Shown: positions 1 through 10,329, counted from the first letter of the stretch. The stretch is 64,000 nucleotides of DNA from an uncultured Bacteroidales bacterium (GCA_900316675.1 ONDR01000005.1:4321-68320); one strand, 5' to 3'. The notes: generated by a model from the letters alone, not told the origin. Made by a program: numbers and translations.

Positions 1-1541
1 GGAAGAACAAAAGGCCGGTAAAAGCCGCCAATCCACTGATTTACGAATGCCATATAGGCATGAGTTCAGAAGAAGAAAAGGTCTCCACCTTTGACGAATT
101 CCGCCGCGACGTACTGCCTCATATTGCCAAACTGGGATATAATACAATCCAGATCATGGCCCTGCAGGAGCACCCGTATTACGGCTCCTTCGGCTATCAG
201 GTATCCAACTTCTACGCCCTTAGCAGCCGCTTTGGCACCCCGGAAGAGTTCAAGGCCCTGGTGGATGAAGCCCATGGCCTGGGCATAGCCGTAATCATGG
301 ACATTGTGCATTCGCACAGCGTGGACAACGAGGCCGAAGGCCTGAGCCTCTTTGACGGCCGTGAAGATATCTACTTCTACAAAGGCCCGCAGGGAAGGCA
401 TCCCGCATGGGGCTCGCGCTGCTTCGACTACGGTAAGAACGAGACTAAGTACTTCCTGCTGAGCAACTGCAAGTTCTGGATGGAAGAATACAAGCTGGAC
501 GGTTTCCGTTTCGATGGCGTAACCAGCATGCTTTACTGGGACCACGGGCTTGGAAAAGACTTCAACGGCTACGCACCCTACTTTGACAAGGGCGTGGACG
601 ACAATGCCGTAACCTACCTTGCCCTGGCCAATATACTGATTCACGAAATCGACCCCGGAGCCATTTCAATTGCAGAGGACGTAAGCGGAATGGCAGGCCT
701 TGCCGCTCCCATCAAGGACGGCGGCGTGGGCTTTGACTATCGTATGGCGATGGGCATCGCAGACCACTGGATCAAGTGGATTAAAGAGAAGTCCGACGAG
801 CAGTGGAGCCCCGGCGAAATGTGGTACGAGCTCACCAACAAGCGTGCGGACGAAAAGACCATCAGCTATGCAGAATGTCACGACCAGGCCCTGGTGGGCG
901 ACAAAACCATAATCTTCCGCCTGATAGACAAAGAGATGTACTTCTCTATGAACAGGGGCTCGCAGTCCCTGATCGTGGACAGGGGAGTGGCTCTTCACAA
1001 AATGATAAGGCTGGTGACGCTGGCCACCTGCGGCGGTGGATACCTCACCTTCATGGGCAACGAGTTCGGCCATCCGGAATGGATTGACTTCCCCCGCGAG
1101 GGCAATGGCTGGTCTTACAAGCATGCCCGCAGACTTTGGTCCCTGAGCAAGCCTGACTATCTCAGGTACAAGTATTTACAAAATTTTGACGGGGCAATGA
1201 TATCTCTTGTCAATCGCAGCGGCCTGCTGGCAAAAGTGCCGGAACTGCTGCGTGCCGACGAGCAGAAGAACGTCCTCATCTTCCGTCGCGGAGACTATAT
1301 CTTCGCCTTCAACTTCAATCCCGGCGGCTCGTGGCTGGACTACGGCTTCCCGGCCCCCGGGGGCACCTGGAAAGTTGTACTTTCCTCCGACGATGTTGTA
1401 TTTGACGGCTTTGCCCGCATACAGGAGGGCGAAACCCACATTGCCATCGACGAAAAGATGCCCGACGCCCACGAGGGTGCCGAATCGACACTGAAGCTTT
1501 ACCTTCCCAGCCGTTGCGCCGTAGTGCTGAAAAAGCAGTAA
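1..1541 (+). CDS. glgB: 1,4-alpha-glucan branching enzyme, 5'-truncated by the window edge
   Basis: GH13 branching enzyme: cuts an alpha-1,4-glucan chain and re-joins it by an alpha-1,6 bond in cytoplasmic glycogen. The frame is open to the left edge (codon phase starts at base 3). Codons before the first ATG at 60 read NPLIYECHIG and run straight into MSSEEEKVSTFDEFR, an internal block of this family, so that ATG is not the start and the N-terminal CBM48 lies outside. Visible landmarks are the nucleophile Asp in DGFRFDGV (near base 513), the acid/base Glu in IAEDVSG, the ECHDQAL block with the third carboxylate, and a C-terminal beta domain. It is the first visible gene of a glycogen operon running to 10.3 kb. 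The family call is very safe; only the true start is unknown. Confidence 0.95.
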   Translation, partial: KNKRPVKAANPLIYECHIGMSSEEEKVSTFDEFRRDVLPHIAKLGYNTIQIMALQEHPYYGSFGYQVSNFYALSSRFGTPEEFKALVDEAHGLGIAVIMDIVHSHSVDNEAEGLSLFDGREDIYFYKGPQGRHPAWGSRCFDYGKNETKYFLLSNCKFWMEEYKLDGFRFDGVTSMLYWDHGLGKDFNGYAPYFDKGVDDNAVTYLALANILIHEIDPGAISIAEDVSGMAGLAAPIKDGGVGFDYRMAMGIADHWIKWIKEKSDEQWSPGEMWYELTNKRADEKTISYAECHDQALVGDKTIIFRLIDKEMYFSMNRGSQSLIVDRGVALHKMIRLVTLATCGGGYLTFMGNEFGHPEWIDFPREGNGWSYKHARRLWSLSKPDYLRYKYLQNFDGAMISLVNRSGLLAKVPELLRADEQKNVLIFRRGDYIFAFNFNPGGSWLDYGFPAPGGTWKVVLSSDDVVFDGFARIQEGETHIAIDEKMPDAHEGAESTLKLYLPSRCAVVLKKQ

Positions 1542-1578
1542 GGCGCTGGCGCAAAATCGTTTAAACGAAAATAATCGC

Positions 1579-1608
1579 TTGTCACACAGGAAATAATTCG
1601 TAAATTTG
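1579..1608 (+). promoter_or_regulatory. Predicted Bacteroidetes promoter for the debranching enzyme gene
   Basis: TTG at 1579-1581 and TAAATTTG at 1601-1608 are 19 bases apart, matching the phylum's -33 TTTG / -7 TAnnTTTG pattern. The debranching gene starts 35 bases downstream, so it can be transcribed apart from glgB. Confidence 0.55.
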
Positions 1609-1643
1609 CAAAGATTGCAAGGAAATTTGAACAGAGTACAGAT

Positions 1644-3581
1644 ATGGCGTTTTTGAAATTTAACAAACACGAACTGGTGAACCTGGAATACTCGTTGCGC
1701 AGAGAGATAATTTCTGCCAACAAGACAGGTGCAGTATGCAACACCACTATCGCCACCTGCAATACCCGTCGCTACCACGGCTTGCTGACTGTGCCGATAG
1801 ACCGCTTTGGCGGTAACAAGTATCTGCTGCTTTCATCCCTGGATGAATCAATCATTGCCGGCGGAAAGCAGTTCAACCTGGGAATCCACTGCTACGGAGA
1901 AGTCTACGACCCCCGTGGCCACAAGTACATCGTGGACTTCGATGCAGACCCTATTCCTGAAATCGTTTACAAGGTAGGAGAGATTGTAATTGCCAAAAGC
2001 ATCTTGCTCTCCCCGGACAAAGATCAGGTTATAATCCGTTATGAGCTGAGGCACGCGCCTTCTGCGATAGAGCTGCAGCTCAAGCCCTTCCTGGCTTTCC
2101 GCCAGCTGCATGCGCTCACGCACAAGAATTCCGTAGCCCGTACCGGTTACAGGGAGATCCGCGGCGGTGCGGCCTTTAATCTGTACGAGGGCTATCCGGA
2201 CCTGAACCTTCAGATCAATTCTACAAAATCGACATTCGTATATAATCCATACTGGTACGAGGGCATTACCTACGTAGATGAGTACCGTCGCGGCTTCGAG
2301 TGCAAGGAAGACCTCTTTGTGCCCGGCTGGTTCACGGTGCCCATGAAGCAGGGCGACAGCATCTTCTTCTCTGCAGGAGTAGAAGAGGTGGCCCCCAGAA
2401 TGCTCAAGACCAACTTTGACAAAGCTGTCCAGAAGATTGGCCCCATCACTGGTTTCCACGACCAGCTGGTGCGTCAGGCAGACCTTCTGAAGCGCACCCG
2501 TGGCGGCCGCAGCCAGATTACCGCTGGTTTCTCATGGCTGTACACCGGCCTGCTGCGCGAGACCTTGGAAGCCCTTCCCGGTCTCACTCTTTACGCCAAC
2601 GGCTCTACTCATGAGTTCGAGGAAATCCTGGACAACCTTATTGCAGACAACCAGGAGCGCCTGCTGCGCCGCACCACTCAGGTTGAGGCTCCGCTGCGCC
2701 TTGCCGTTGTGCTGCAGGAATATATAGACTTTGGCGCCGATGCCAGAAAGGTTTGGCGCAAGTACGGAGAAACCGTCAAGGCGGTTATAGAGAGCTATTC
2801 CCCTGGCGTTCGCAAAGAAGTATCGTTGCAGCCGAACGGCCTTCTCTGGGCCCAGATGGACGGCGTCGCCCTTTCCTGGATGAACGCCTACATAGACGGC
2901 CGCCCTGTAACTGAGCGCGCCGGCTATCAGGTAGAAACCAACGCCTTCTGGTACAACATGCTCTGCTTTGCGATAGACATGGAATGCAGGTACAAGTCGC
3001 TCCGCAGCCCCTTCGTAACCAAGTGGGTTCCGGTCAGGAATGCAGCAGCGGCATCGTTCCAGCCCATGTTCTGGAACGAGCAGGCCGGATATCTGGCAGA
3101 CTACGTAGACAACAACGGCCAGAACCTTGACGTCCGTCCCAACCAGCTGTACGCCATCTGGATGCAGTATTCACCCGTTGACGACGACATCTGGGGCCGC
3201 GTAATGAACGTCATCAAGAACGAGCTTGTAACCCGTCGCGGAATCCGTACCCTGTCGCCGCGCGACATCAAGTACCGCGGCGTATATGAGGGCTCCCAGA
3301 AAGACCGTGACCTGGCCTACCATCAGGGCTGCACCCGTCCGTCCCTGCTCTATCCTTACGTAGCCATGGGTTACCGTATGTACGGCTCTTCCTTTGCCAA
3401 GAGGGCGGAATGGCTGTGCGAAGGCTTCTATGAAGACCTTTCCAACCATGGCGTAGGTGCGTTCAGCGAGCTTTACGACGGAGACCCGCCTCACGAGCCC
3501 CACGGTGCAATTTCATCTGCGCTCAGCACGGCTGCGCTGCTTGGAATCGATTATTTGAATGAGAAATACAAGGAGGAATAG
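1644..3581 (+). CDS. Glycogen debranching enzyme (amylo-alpha-1,6-glucosidase type, GH133-like)
   Basis: Releases alpha-1,6-linked glucose stubs from limit dextrin in the cytoplasm. The 645 residues show the two-part family layout: an N-terminal GDE domain opening with EYSLRREIISANKTG and NTRRYHGLLTV, and a C-terminal (alpha/alpha)6-barrel GDE domain with VETNAFWYNML, PNQLYAIWMQYSP and DLAYHQGCTRPSLLYPY. There is no signal peptide, as expected for an enzyme of internal glycogen. The stop is followed after 3 bases by the GT4 gene, so the two are surely co-transcribed. Family identity is clear from the N-terminal block. The acceptor and chain-length preference cannot be read from sequence. Confidence 0.92.
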   Translation: MAFLKFNKHELVNLEYSLRREIISANKTGAVCNTTIATCNTRRYHGLLTVPIDRFGGNKYLLLSSLDESIIAGGKQFNLGIHCYGEVYDPRGHKYIVDFDADPIPEIVYKVGEIVIAKSILLSPDKDQVIIRYELRHAPSAIELQLKPFLAFRQLHALTHKNSVARTGYREIRGGAAFNLYEGYPDLNLQINSTKSTFVYNPYWYEGITYVDEYRRGFECKEDLFVPGWFTVPMKQGDSIFFSAGVEEVAPRMLKTNFDKAVQKIGPITGFHDQLVRQADLLKRTRGGRSQITAGFSWLYTGLLRETLEALPGLTLYANGSTHEFEEILDNLIADNQERLLRRTTQVEAPLRLAVVLQEYIDFGADARKVWRKYGETVKAVIESYSPGVRKEVSLQPNGLLWAQMDGVALSWMNAYIDGRPVTERAGYQVETNAFWYNMLCFAIDMECRYKSLRSPFVTKWVPVRNAAAASFQPMFWNEQAGYLADYVDNNGQNLDVRPNQLYAIWMQYSPVDDDIWGRVMNVIKNELVTRRGIRTLSPRDIKYRGVYEGSQKDRDLAYHQGCTRPSLLYPYVAMGYRMYGSSFAKRAEWLCEGFYEDLSNHGVGAFSELYDGDPPHEPHGAISSALSTAALLGIDYLNEKYKEE

Positions 3582-3584
3582 ACA

Positions 3585-4877
3585 ATGCGAGTTTTAATGT
3601 TCGGATGGGAGTTTCCTCCCCACATTGCAGGTGGTTTGGGCACGGCTTGCTACGGCATAGTCAAGGGCCTTGCCTACAACGGTGTAGAAACCATCTTTGT
3701 AATGCCGTCCGCCTCTGGCGACGAAGACCAGAGTGCGGCGCGTATAATCAATGCCAGCGATGTTCCCGTTGACATCCGCCAGGATCTGTCACAGGACTTT
3801 GTTGACAAGGTTAAGTTCGTGCATGTAGGCACCAACATGGTGCCCTACTGCGACCCTGACTCTTTCTCTGAACTTGTAGAAGAGGAGCGCAAGCGTCAGG
3901 AAAAATCTTTCCGCATCCAGTACGGCCAGAAGTATAAATTCTCCGGCAAGTACGGTGCGAACCTTATGGAAGAAGTTGCAAGGTACGCCATGGTCGGCGG
4001 TACCATTGCTGTTCATCATAAGGATGAGTTCGATGTCATCCATGCTCACGACTGGCTTACCTACTATGCCGGCATCGCTGCAAAGCAGCTCACCGGCAAG
4101 CCGTTGGTAATTCATGTTCATGCTACATCCTTCGACCGCGGTAGCGCCGACAACATCGACACCCGCGTGTACAAGATAGAGCGTGACGGAATGCTGGCAG
4201 CAGACAGGGTAATCACCGTGAGCGACCTTACCAGAAACATCGTCATAAGCAAATACGGAATTGATCCGGCCAAGGTTGTCACCGTCCACAATGCGGTTGA
4301 CTTCAGCGGCCGTGACGACATTACCGTAGAACGCGGCGTAAAGGATAAGGTTGTTACCTTCCTTGGCCGTATCACCTTCCAGAAAGGCCCCGAATACTTC
4401 ATAGAGGCTGCCGCCAAGGTGCTCAAACGCACCAAGGGCGTACGCTTCGTGATGGCCGGCAGCGGTGACATGATGAACCGCGCCATCCGCCACGTGGCCC
4501 GTCTGGGCATTTCTGACCGCTTCCACTTCACGGGCTTCCTCCGTGGTGCGGACGTCCAGAAAATGTTCGCCCTGTCAGATGTTTACGTGATGCCTTCGGT
4601 ATCTGAGCCTTTCGGTATTTCCCCGCTTGAGGCCATGCGTACCGGTGTGCCTTCAGTAATATCGCACCAGAGCGGAGCTGCAGAAGTTCTTAAGTTCGCC
4701 TTCAAGGTTGACTTCTGGGACGTAGATGCAATGGCAGACAAGATTTACGGCCTGCTTATGTATCCCGCCCTGGCCAAGTTCGCCGCAAGGGAAGGCTACG
4801 ACGAGGTTAATACCCTCAAGTGGAACAACGCCGCAGCAAAGATGAAAAAAGTTTATGAATCAGTTGTAAATAAGTAA
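3585..4877 (+). CDS. GT4 glycosyltransferase, glycogen/starch synthase-like
   Basis: A 430-residue GT-B fold retaining glycosyltransferase. The N-terminal Rossmann domain opens with MRVLMFGWEFPPHIAGGLGT, where the glycine-rich loop is typical of glycogen synthases and GT4 enzymes. HDWLTYYAG lies mid-domain. The C-terminal nucleotide-sugar domain carries LGRITFQKGPEYFIEAA and the E-x7-E motif in SEPFGISPLEAMRTG. No signal peptide or membrane segment is visible. Its place between debranching enzyme and GH57 suggests elongation or priming of an alpha-1,4-glucan, perhaps from ADP- or UDP-glucose. A role in maltose-1-phosphate or other oligosaccharide synthesis cannot be excluded. It is shorter than classical GlgA (about 475 residues), so glgA is not assigned. 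Confidence 0.85.
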   Translation: MRVLMFGWEFPPHIAGGLGTACYGIVKGLAYNGVETIFVMPSASGDEDQSAARIINASDVPVDIRQDLSQDFVDKVKFVHVGTNMVPYCDPDSFSELVEEERKRQEKSFRIQYGQKYKFSGKYGANLMEEVARYAMVGGTIAVHHKDEFDVIHAHDWLTYYAGIAAKQLTGKPLVIHVHATSFDRGSADNIDTRVYKIERDGMLAADRVITVSDLTRNIVISKYGIDPAKVVTVHNAVDFSGRDDITVERGVKDKVVTFLGRITFQKGPEYFIEAAAKVLKRTKGVRFVMAGSGDMMNRAIRHVARLGISDRFHFTGFLRGADVQKMFALSDVYVMPSVSEPFGISPLEAMRTGVPSVISHQSGAAEVLKFAFKVDFWDVDAMADKIYGLLMYPALAKFAAREGYDEVNTLKWNNAAAKMKKVYESVVNK

Positions 4878-4881
4878 AGAT

Positions 4882-6087
4882 ATGGCAAAGAAACAGATAT
4901 GTCTCTATTTTCAGGTGCATCAGCCTGTAAGACTCAGATTGTACAGATTCTTTGATATAGGCAAGGATTCCCATTATTACGATGACTTTGCCAACCGTTC
5001 CATCATTCGCCGCGTGGCACAGAAGTGCTACCTGCCCATGAATGAACTGCTTCTGGAACTTATCAAGAAGCATGGAGACGCCTTCAAGGTAAGCTTCTCT
5101 ATCTCCGGTTCCGCTATCGACCAGTTCGAGCGCTATGCCCCGGAGGTGCTGACAAGCTTCAAGGCCCTTGCAGATACTGGTTGCGTAGAATTCCTCTGCG
5201 AGACTTATTACCATTCCCTGGCCTCCCTTGCCTGCCCGGCAGAATTCCGCCTTCAGGTAGAAAAGCACAAGGCAGCAATCAAGGAGCTTTTTGGTCAGGA
5301 GCCGGTTACTTTCCGCAATACCGAACTTATTTACTCTGATGGCATTGGAGAGCAGGTAAACGACCTTGGCTTCAAGACCATGCTGACAGAAGGTGCCAAA
5401 CACATCCTTGGCTGGCAGAGCCCCAACTTCGTTTATTGTTCTGCTACAAGGCCGAAGCTCAAGCTCCTTCTCAGGAATTATGGACTTAGCGACGATATAG
5501 CCTTCCGCTTCTCTGACAAAAACTGGGACAGATGGCCTCTTACCGCAGAGAAGTATCTCGGCTGGCTTAAGGAAGCCATCAAGGACGGAGGCAATGTTAT
5601 TGGCTTGTTCATGGATTACGAATCCTTTGGTGAGCATCAGAGCGCAGAAAGCGGTATCTTCGACTTTATGAAGGCCCTGCCGGAGCAGGTAATTGCCGAC
5701 GGCACCTTCGAATTCAGCACCCCCGCTTCCATTGCCCGCCGTTTCAAGGCCGATGCCGCCCTGGAGGTTCCGCAGGCCATTTCCTGGGCCGACGAAGAGC
5801 GCGACGTATCTGCATGGCTCGGTAACGAGCTCCAGCAGGACGCATACAATAAACTGTATGGCCTGTACGAGAAACTGGCCATACTGAACCAGCCGTCAAT
5901 GTGGAATGACTTCGGTCACCTGCAAGAGAGCGACCATCTCTACTACATGTGCACCAAGTTCTTCAGCGACGGAGCAGTACACAAATATTTTAACCCTTAT
6001 GATACCCCGTACGAGGCCTTTATCAACTATATGAACGTGCTTAGCGATTTCACTATCCGAGTTGATAACGCCCTTGCTACGAAATAA
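4882..6087 (+). CDS. GH57 family alpha-amylase / glucanotransferase
   Basis: A 401-residue cytoplasmic GH57 glycoside hydrolase with retaining mechanism. Conserved region 1 is YFQVHQPVRLR near the N-terminus. The catalytic Glu is in FRNTELIYSD, and the acid/base Asp in LFMDYESFGEHQ. GH57 members include alpha-amylases, 4-alpha-glucanotransferases and branching enzymes. The short single-domain length and Bacteroidetes glycogen context favour an amylase that trims internal alpha-glucan. The ATG lies 4 bases after the GT4 stop in the frequent AAAGATATG context. It is co-transcribed with the synthase-phosphorylase fusion 6 bases downstream. Confidence 0.88.
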   Translation: MAKKQICLYFQVHQPVRLRLYRFFDIGKDSHYYDDFANRSIIRRVAQKCYLPMNELLLELIKKHGDAFKVSFSISGSAIDQFERYAPEVLTSFKALADTGCVEFLCETYYHSLASLACPAEFRLQVEKHKAAIKELFGQEPVTFRNTELIYSDGIGEQVNDLGFKTMLTEGAKHILGWQSPNFVYCSATRPKLKLLLRNYGLSDDIAFRFSDKNWDRWPLTAEKYLGWLKEAIKDGGNVIGLFMDYESFGEHQSAESGIFDFMKALPEQVIADGTFEFSTPASIARRFKADAALEVPQAISWADEERDVSAWLGNELQQDAYNKLYGLYEKLAILNQPSMWNDFGHLQESDHLYYMCTKFFSDGAVHKYFNPYDTPYEAFINYMNVLSDFTIRVDNALATK

Positions 6088-6093
6088 AGATTT

Positions 6094-9000
6094 ATGACAG
6101 AAAAATTGATCAAGCCTGACTATCTTTTTGAGGTAAGCTGGGAAGTTTGCAACAAGATGGGAGGCATCTATACGGTCATTGCGACCAAGGCTCTGTTCCA
6201 GAAGTCGCAGTATGGTCGTCACCATATACTGATTGGACCTGACGTGTGGATGCATACCGCATCCAATCCGGATTTTACAGAAGACCAGCATTTGTTCCGT
6301 TCCTGGAAGGCTATGGCCGCCCGGGATGGTCTGCTTGTGCGCATAGGCCGCTGGAACATTCCCGGCAAGCCCATTGCAATTCTTGTGGACTTCAAGAAAT
6401 TCATGCCCAAGCAGGATGACGTACTTAAAAGACTCTGGGAAGACTACGAGGTAGACTCCATCACCGGAAACTGGGACTACAAGGAGAGCGTGCTTTTTGG
6501 CTACGTTACCGGTATGGTTATCAAGCACTTCGTAGAGAATAACGTTTCTGCCAACGAGACTGTGGTAGCTCACTTCCACGAGTGGCAGACCGGTTCCGGC
6601 CTCCTTTATCTTAAGTCGATGAAGGTCCCTGTTGCAACGGTATTCACTACCCATGCAACCATGATTGGTCGCTGCATAGCAGGTCATAACCTTCCGCTGT
6701 ACGACAACCTCAAGCATTATGATGGCGACGAAAAGGCCCGTGAGTTTGGTGTGGTATCACGTCATTCAATGGAGCTTAAGTCTGCCCAGAACGCAGATGT
6801 CTTCACAACCGTGAGCGACATTACCGCCGCCGAATGCGAGCAGTTCCTGCACCGCAAACCAGACGTTGTAACGCCCAACGGCTTTGAGAACAGCTTCACC
6901 CCCGCAACGGATGAACTGTACGACGAGGCCCGTGCAAAGGCCCGTGCAAAACTGCTTCAGGTAGCCTCTGTCATGGCGGATGAACCGCTGGAGGACAAGG
7001 CGCTGATCGTTGGCATAGGCGGCAGGTACGAGTACCACAACAAGGGTATCGACGTCTTTATCGACGCCCTGGCCCGCCTTGGCAACGACATCCCCCGTCA
7101 GGTGGTAGCCTTCATCATGGTGCCCGGAGCTCATGACGGCCCGGACCGCACCCTGGCAGCCTGCCTTGCCGGCAAGGGTCCTGAGCACTATAGCACCCAG
7201 ACGTCGCACTACCTTAGCTATCCGGATAACGACCAGATTACCAATCGTTTCCGCGAATGCGGCCTGGACAACAGCGTTGGTGGCAAAGTAAAGATATTCT
7301 TCATTCCGTCATATCTTAACGGCAACGACGGCATTTTCAATACCAAGTATTACGACCTTTTGGTTGGAATGGACCTGGCCCTGTTCCCGTCTTACTACGA
7401 GCCTTGGGGCTATACCCCTCTGGAGGCTCTGGCGTTCAGGGTTCCTACCCTTACCACAAGCCTTTCCGGCTTTGGCAAGTGGGTGGACAGTATCTATGGC
7501 AAAAAGGCCCATCCCGGCATTACCGTAGTTCCCCGTAACGACTCCAACTACGACCAGGTTGTAGATGCCGTCAGGGACCGTATTCTTGAAATGGCTTCGC
7601 TTGATGGTGCCGTAAGACGCAAATACATGGAGAATGCCCGTGAGGTGGCTTCTACGGCCCTTTGGGAGAACCAGATTAAATTCTATGATAAGGCTTACGC
7701 CCTTGCGCTTGATAAATCCGCTTCCAGAAGAGCGGCAGTCGCACCCGTTAAACCTACCACGAATATGAACTACAACAAGATAGAGGTCAACGCTCCCTCA
7801 TGGAAGAGCGTCATGGTAACCCGCCATCTGCCTCAGGAACTGGCAGACCTTGAAAAGCTTTCCAAGAACCTTTGGTGGTGCTGGAACGACAGCTCAAAAC
7901 AGCTCTTTAGGTCCATCGACCCTGAAATCTGGCACACGTCCGGACACAACCCCAAGGCCATCCTTGACAGGGTTAGTATCAAACGCTACTCAGAGCTGGC
8001 AAAGGATAAGGCCTTCCTTGGCCGCATGAAGGCTGTGATGGACGAGTTTAACGCTTACATGGACCAGAAGAAAGACCGTACAGAGCCTTCTGTGGCTTAT
8101 TTCTGCATGGAATACGGTCTTGACACGTCCCTTAAGATTTACTCCGGTGGTCTTGGTATCCTTGCCGGCGACTATCTTAAAGAGACATCGGACATGAACG
8201 TGAACCTGGTGGCAGTGGGCCTGCTTTACAGGTACGGATACTTTACCCAGGTACTGTCATCCCAGGGCTATCAGGAGGCACGCTACGATGCCCAGAACTT
8301 CCTTGACATCCCGGCAGAGCCGGTTTACAAAGAGAACGGCGAATGGCTTACAATCCAGCTCGCCCTGCCCGGCCGCAACCTGTCCGCCCGTTTGTGGAAG
8401 GTGGCAGTAGGCCGTACGGACCTTTATCTGCTTGACACCGACTTCGAGGCCAACAGGCCCGAGGACCGTCAGATTACCCACCAGTTGTACGGCGGCGACT
8501 GGGAGAACCGTCTGAAGCAGGAGATCCTGCTCGGTATCGGTGGTATCAGGGCTCTTCGCGCCCTGGGCATCAGCACCAGCGTTTATCATTGCAACGAGGG
8601 CCATGCCGCTTTCATAGGCCTTGAGAGGCTCCGCGAATATATTGAGAAGAAAGGACTTACCTTCCAGGAGGCCCTGGAGGTTGTAAAGGCATCATCGCTC
8701 TTTACTACCCATACTCCGGTTCCGGCCGGTCATGATGCCTTTGAAGAGGGAATGATCCGCCAGTACCTTGGCCACTATGCACAGCGCCTTGGCATTGACT
8801 GGACCACGATGATGGGCCTTGGCAAGCTTAACGGAGCTGATCCTGCAGAGAAGTTCTCCATGAGCAAGCTGGCCGCAAACATCAGCCAGAACGTGAACGG
8901 AGTATCAATGCTTCACGGCAAGGTAAGCCAGGAAATCTTCTCCAACATGTATCCCGGTTATCTGCCTGAAGAGCTTCACGTAAGCTATGTTACCAACGGC

Positions 9001-10329
9001 GTTCACTATCCTACCTGGGCTGCACGCGAATGGAAGGTGGTTCACTCAGAGGTCTTCGGCCCCGAATTCAAGACTTATCACTACGACAAGAAGTGCTTCG
9101 AGGGTATTTACGGCGTTCCGGACGAGACTATCTGGAACATCCGCAAAGAGCTTAAGAAGATTCTTATCAGGAACGTTAAGGAGCGCCTGAGCGACACCCA
9201 GCTCAGCAGCCATTACTCCCCGAAGGAGATTATGCGCATCAAGGATACCCTCCGCGACGATGTTCTTACCATCGGCTTTGCACGTCGTTTCGCAACCTAT
9301 AAGAGGGCGACCCTGTTGTTCACAGACCTTGACAGGCTTGACAGCATCGTAAACAATCCCAAGATGCCGGTTCAGTTCATCTTTGCCGGAAAGGCTCATC
9401 CTGCAGACAAGGCAGGTCAGGACCTTATCAAGCGCATTGTGGACATTTCCAAAGAGGACCGCTTCATTGGCAAGATTGTCTTTGTTCCCGGTTACGATAT
9501 CACCTTCGCCAAGAGGCTCGTGCAGGGTGTGGATGTTTGGATGAACAACCCTACCCGTCCCCAGGAGGCATCCGGTACTTCCGGCGAGAAGGCTGCCATG
9601 AACGGTGTAATGCACTTCTCCGTCCTTGACGGATGGTGGGTAGAGGGCTATCAGCCCGGATGCGGTTGGGCTTTGCCGCAGGAGCGTACCTACGACGACC
9701 AGCACTTCCAGAATGAGCTCGATTCCGCTACGATCTACACTATCATAGAGAACGAGATCGCTCCTACTTACTACGACATCGACTTCCGCACCAAGCGCAG
9801 CACAAGGTGGATAGAGTACATAAAGAACTGCATCGCCAGGGTTGCATGCAACTTCACCACCAACAGGATGCTTACAGATTACTGCAACCAGTACTATATT
9901 CCTCAGTCAAAGCGTGCCAACGAGCTTGTGGCCAATGATTACGAGCTTGCGCGCCAGATTGCTGCATGGAAGAAGAACGTACAGCGTCATTGGAACGAGG
10001 TCGAGGTTGTTTCTTACACCCAGCCGGATGCTACCTACAACCTGAGTCCTGACAGCAGGCTCAACTGCGAGGTTGTGCTTCAGCTTGGAGAGCTTAAGCC
10101 GGAGGATATCGGCGTAGAGATACTTATCTGTTCTACTGACCGCAAGGGTAACCTTCACATTCAAGAGAAGGCTGAATTTACCCTGGTTTCATGCGAGGAT
10201 GGCATTGCCAAGTATCAGGCTTCCATACTGCCGGAGCGTACCGGCATGTATCAGGTGACTGCAAGGTACTTTGCCAAGAATCCGATGCTTCCTCACAGGC
10301 AGGACTTCGGTCTTGTAAAATGGCTGTAG
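6094..10329 (+). CDS. Glycogen synthase (GT3-like) fused to alpha-glucan phosphorylase (GT35)
   Basis: A 1411-residue fusion. Residues 1 to about 540 form a GT3/glycogen-synthase-type GT-B domain, with SWEVCNKMGGIYTVI at the start, HFHEWQTGSGLLYL, and PSYYEPWGYTPLEALAF in the C-terminal half. A Pro/Thr-rich linker near residue 550 leads to a Thermotoga-type alpha-glucan phosphorylase of about 840 residues, opening with LWWCWNDSSKQLFRSIDPEIW-like sequence. The phosphorylase keeps CNEGHAAF, FTTHTPVPAGHD and the PLP lysine in TSGEKAAMNG (about Lys1166). One half extends glycogen and the other releases glucose-1-phosphate. Such fusions are known in Bacteroidetes. No frameshift at the junction is visible. 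The name of the synthase donor sugar is not assigned. Confidence 0.9.
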   Translation: MTEKLIKPDYLFEVSWEVCNKMGGIYTVIATKALFQKSQYGRHHILIGPDVWMHTASNPDFTEDQHLFRSWKAMAARDGLLVRIGRWNIPGKPIAILVDFKKFMPKQDDVLKRLWEDYEVDSITGNWDYKESVLFGYVTGMVIKHFVENNVSANETVVAHFHEWQTGSGLLYLKSMKVPVATVFTTHATMIGRCIAGHNLPLYDNLKHYDGDEKAREFGVVSRHSMELKSAQNADVFTTVSDITAAECEQFLHRKPDVVTPNGFENSFTPATDELYDEARAKARAKLLQVASVMADEPLEDKALIVGIGGRYEYHNKGIDVFIDALARLGNDIPRQVVAFIMVPGAHDGPDRTLAACLAGKGPEHYSTQTSHYLSYPDNDQITNRFRECGLDNSVGGKVKIFFIPSYLNGNDGIFNTKYYDLLVGMDLALFPSYYEPWGYTPLEALAFRVPTLTTSLSGFGKWVDSIYGKKAHPGITVVPRNDSNYDQVVDAVRDRILEMASLDGAVRRKYMENAREVASTALWENQIKFYDKAYALALDKSASRRAAVAPVKPTTNMNYNKIEVNAPSWKSVMVTRHLPQELADLEKLSKNLWWCWNDSSKQLFRSIDPEIWHTSGHNPKAILDRVSIKRYSELAKDKAFLGRMKAVMDEFNAYMDQKKDRTEPSVAYFCMEYGLDTSLKIYSGGLGILAGDYLKETSDMNVNLVAVGLLYRYGYFTQVLSSQGYQEARYDAQNFLDIPAEPVYKENGEWLTIQLALPGRNLSARLWKVAVGRTDLYLLDTDFEANRPEDRQITHQLYGGDWENRLKQEILLGIGGIRALRALGISTSVYHCNEGHAAFIGLERLREYIEKKGLTFQEALEVVKASSLFTTHTPVPAGHDAFEEGMIRQYLGHYAQRLGIDWTTMMGLGKLNGADPAEKFSMSKLAANISQNVNGVSMLHGKVSQEIFSNMYPGYLPEELHVSYVTNGVHYPTWAAREWKVVHSEVFGPEFKTYHYDKKCFEGIYGVPDETIWNIRKELKKILIRNVKERLSDTQLSSHYSPKEIMRIKDTLRDDVLTIGFARRFATYKRATLLFTDLDRLDSIVNNPKMPVQFIFAGKAHPADKAGQDLIKRIVDISKEDRFIGKIVFVPGYDITFAKRLVQGVDVWMNNPTRPQEASGTSGEKAAMNGVMHFSVLDGWWVEGYQPGCGWALPQERTYDDQHFQNELDSATIYTIIENEIAPTYYDIDFRTKRSTRWIEYIKNCIARVACNFTTNRMLTDYCNQYYIPQSKRANELVANDYELARQIAAWKKNVQRHWNEVEVVSYTQPDATYNLSPDSRLNCEVVLQLGELKPEDIGVEILICSTDRKGNLHIQEKAEFTLVSCEDGIAKYQASILPERTGMYQVTARYFAKNPMLPHRQDFGLVKWL

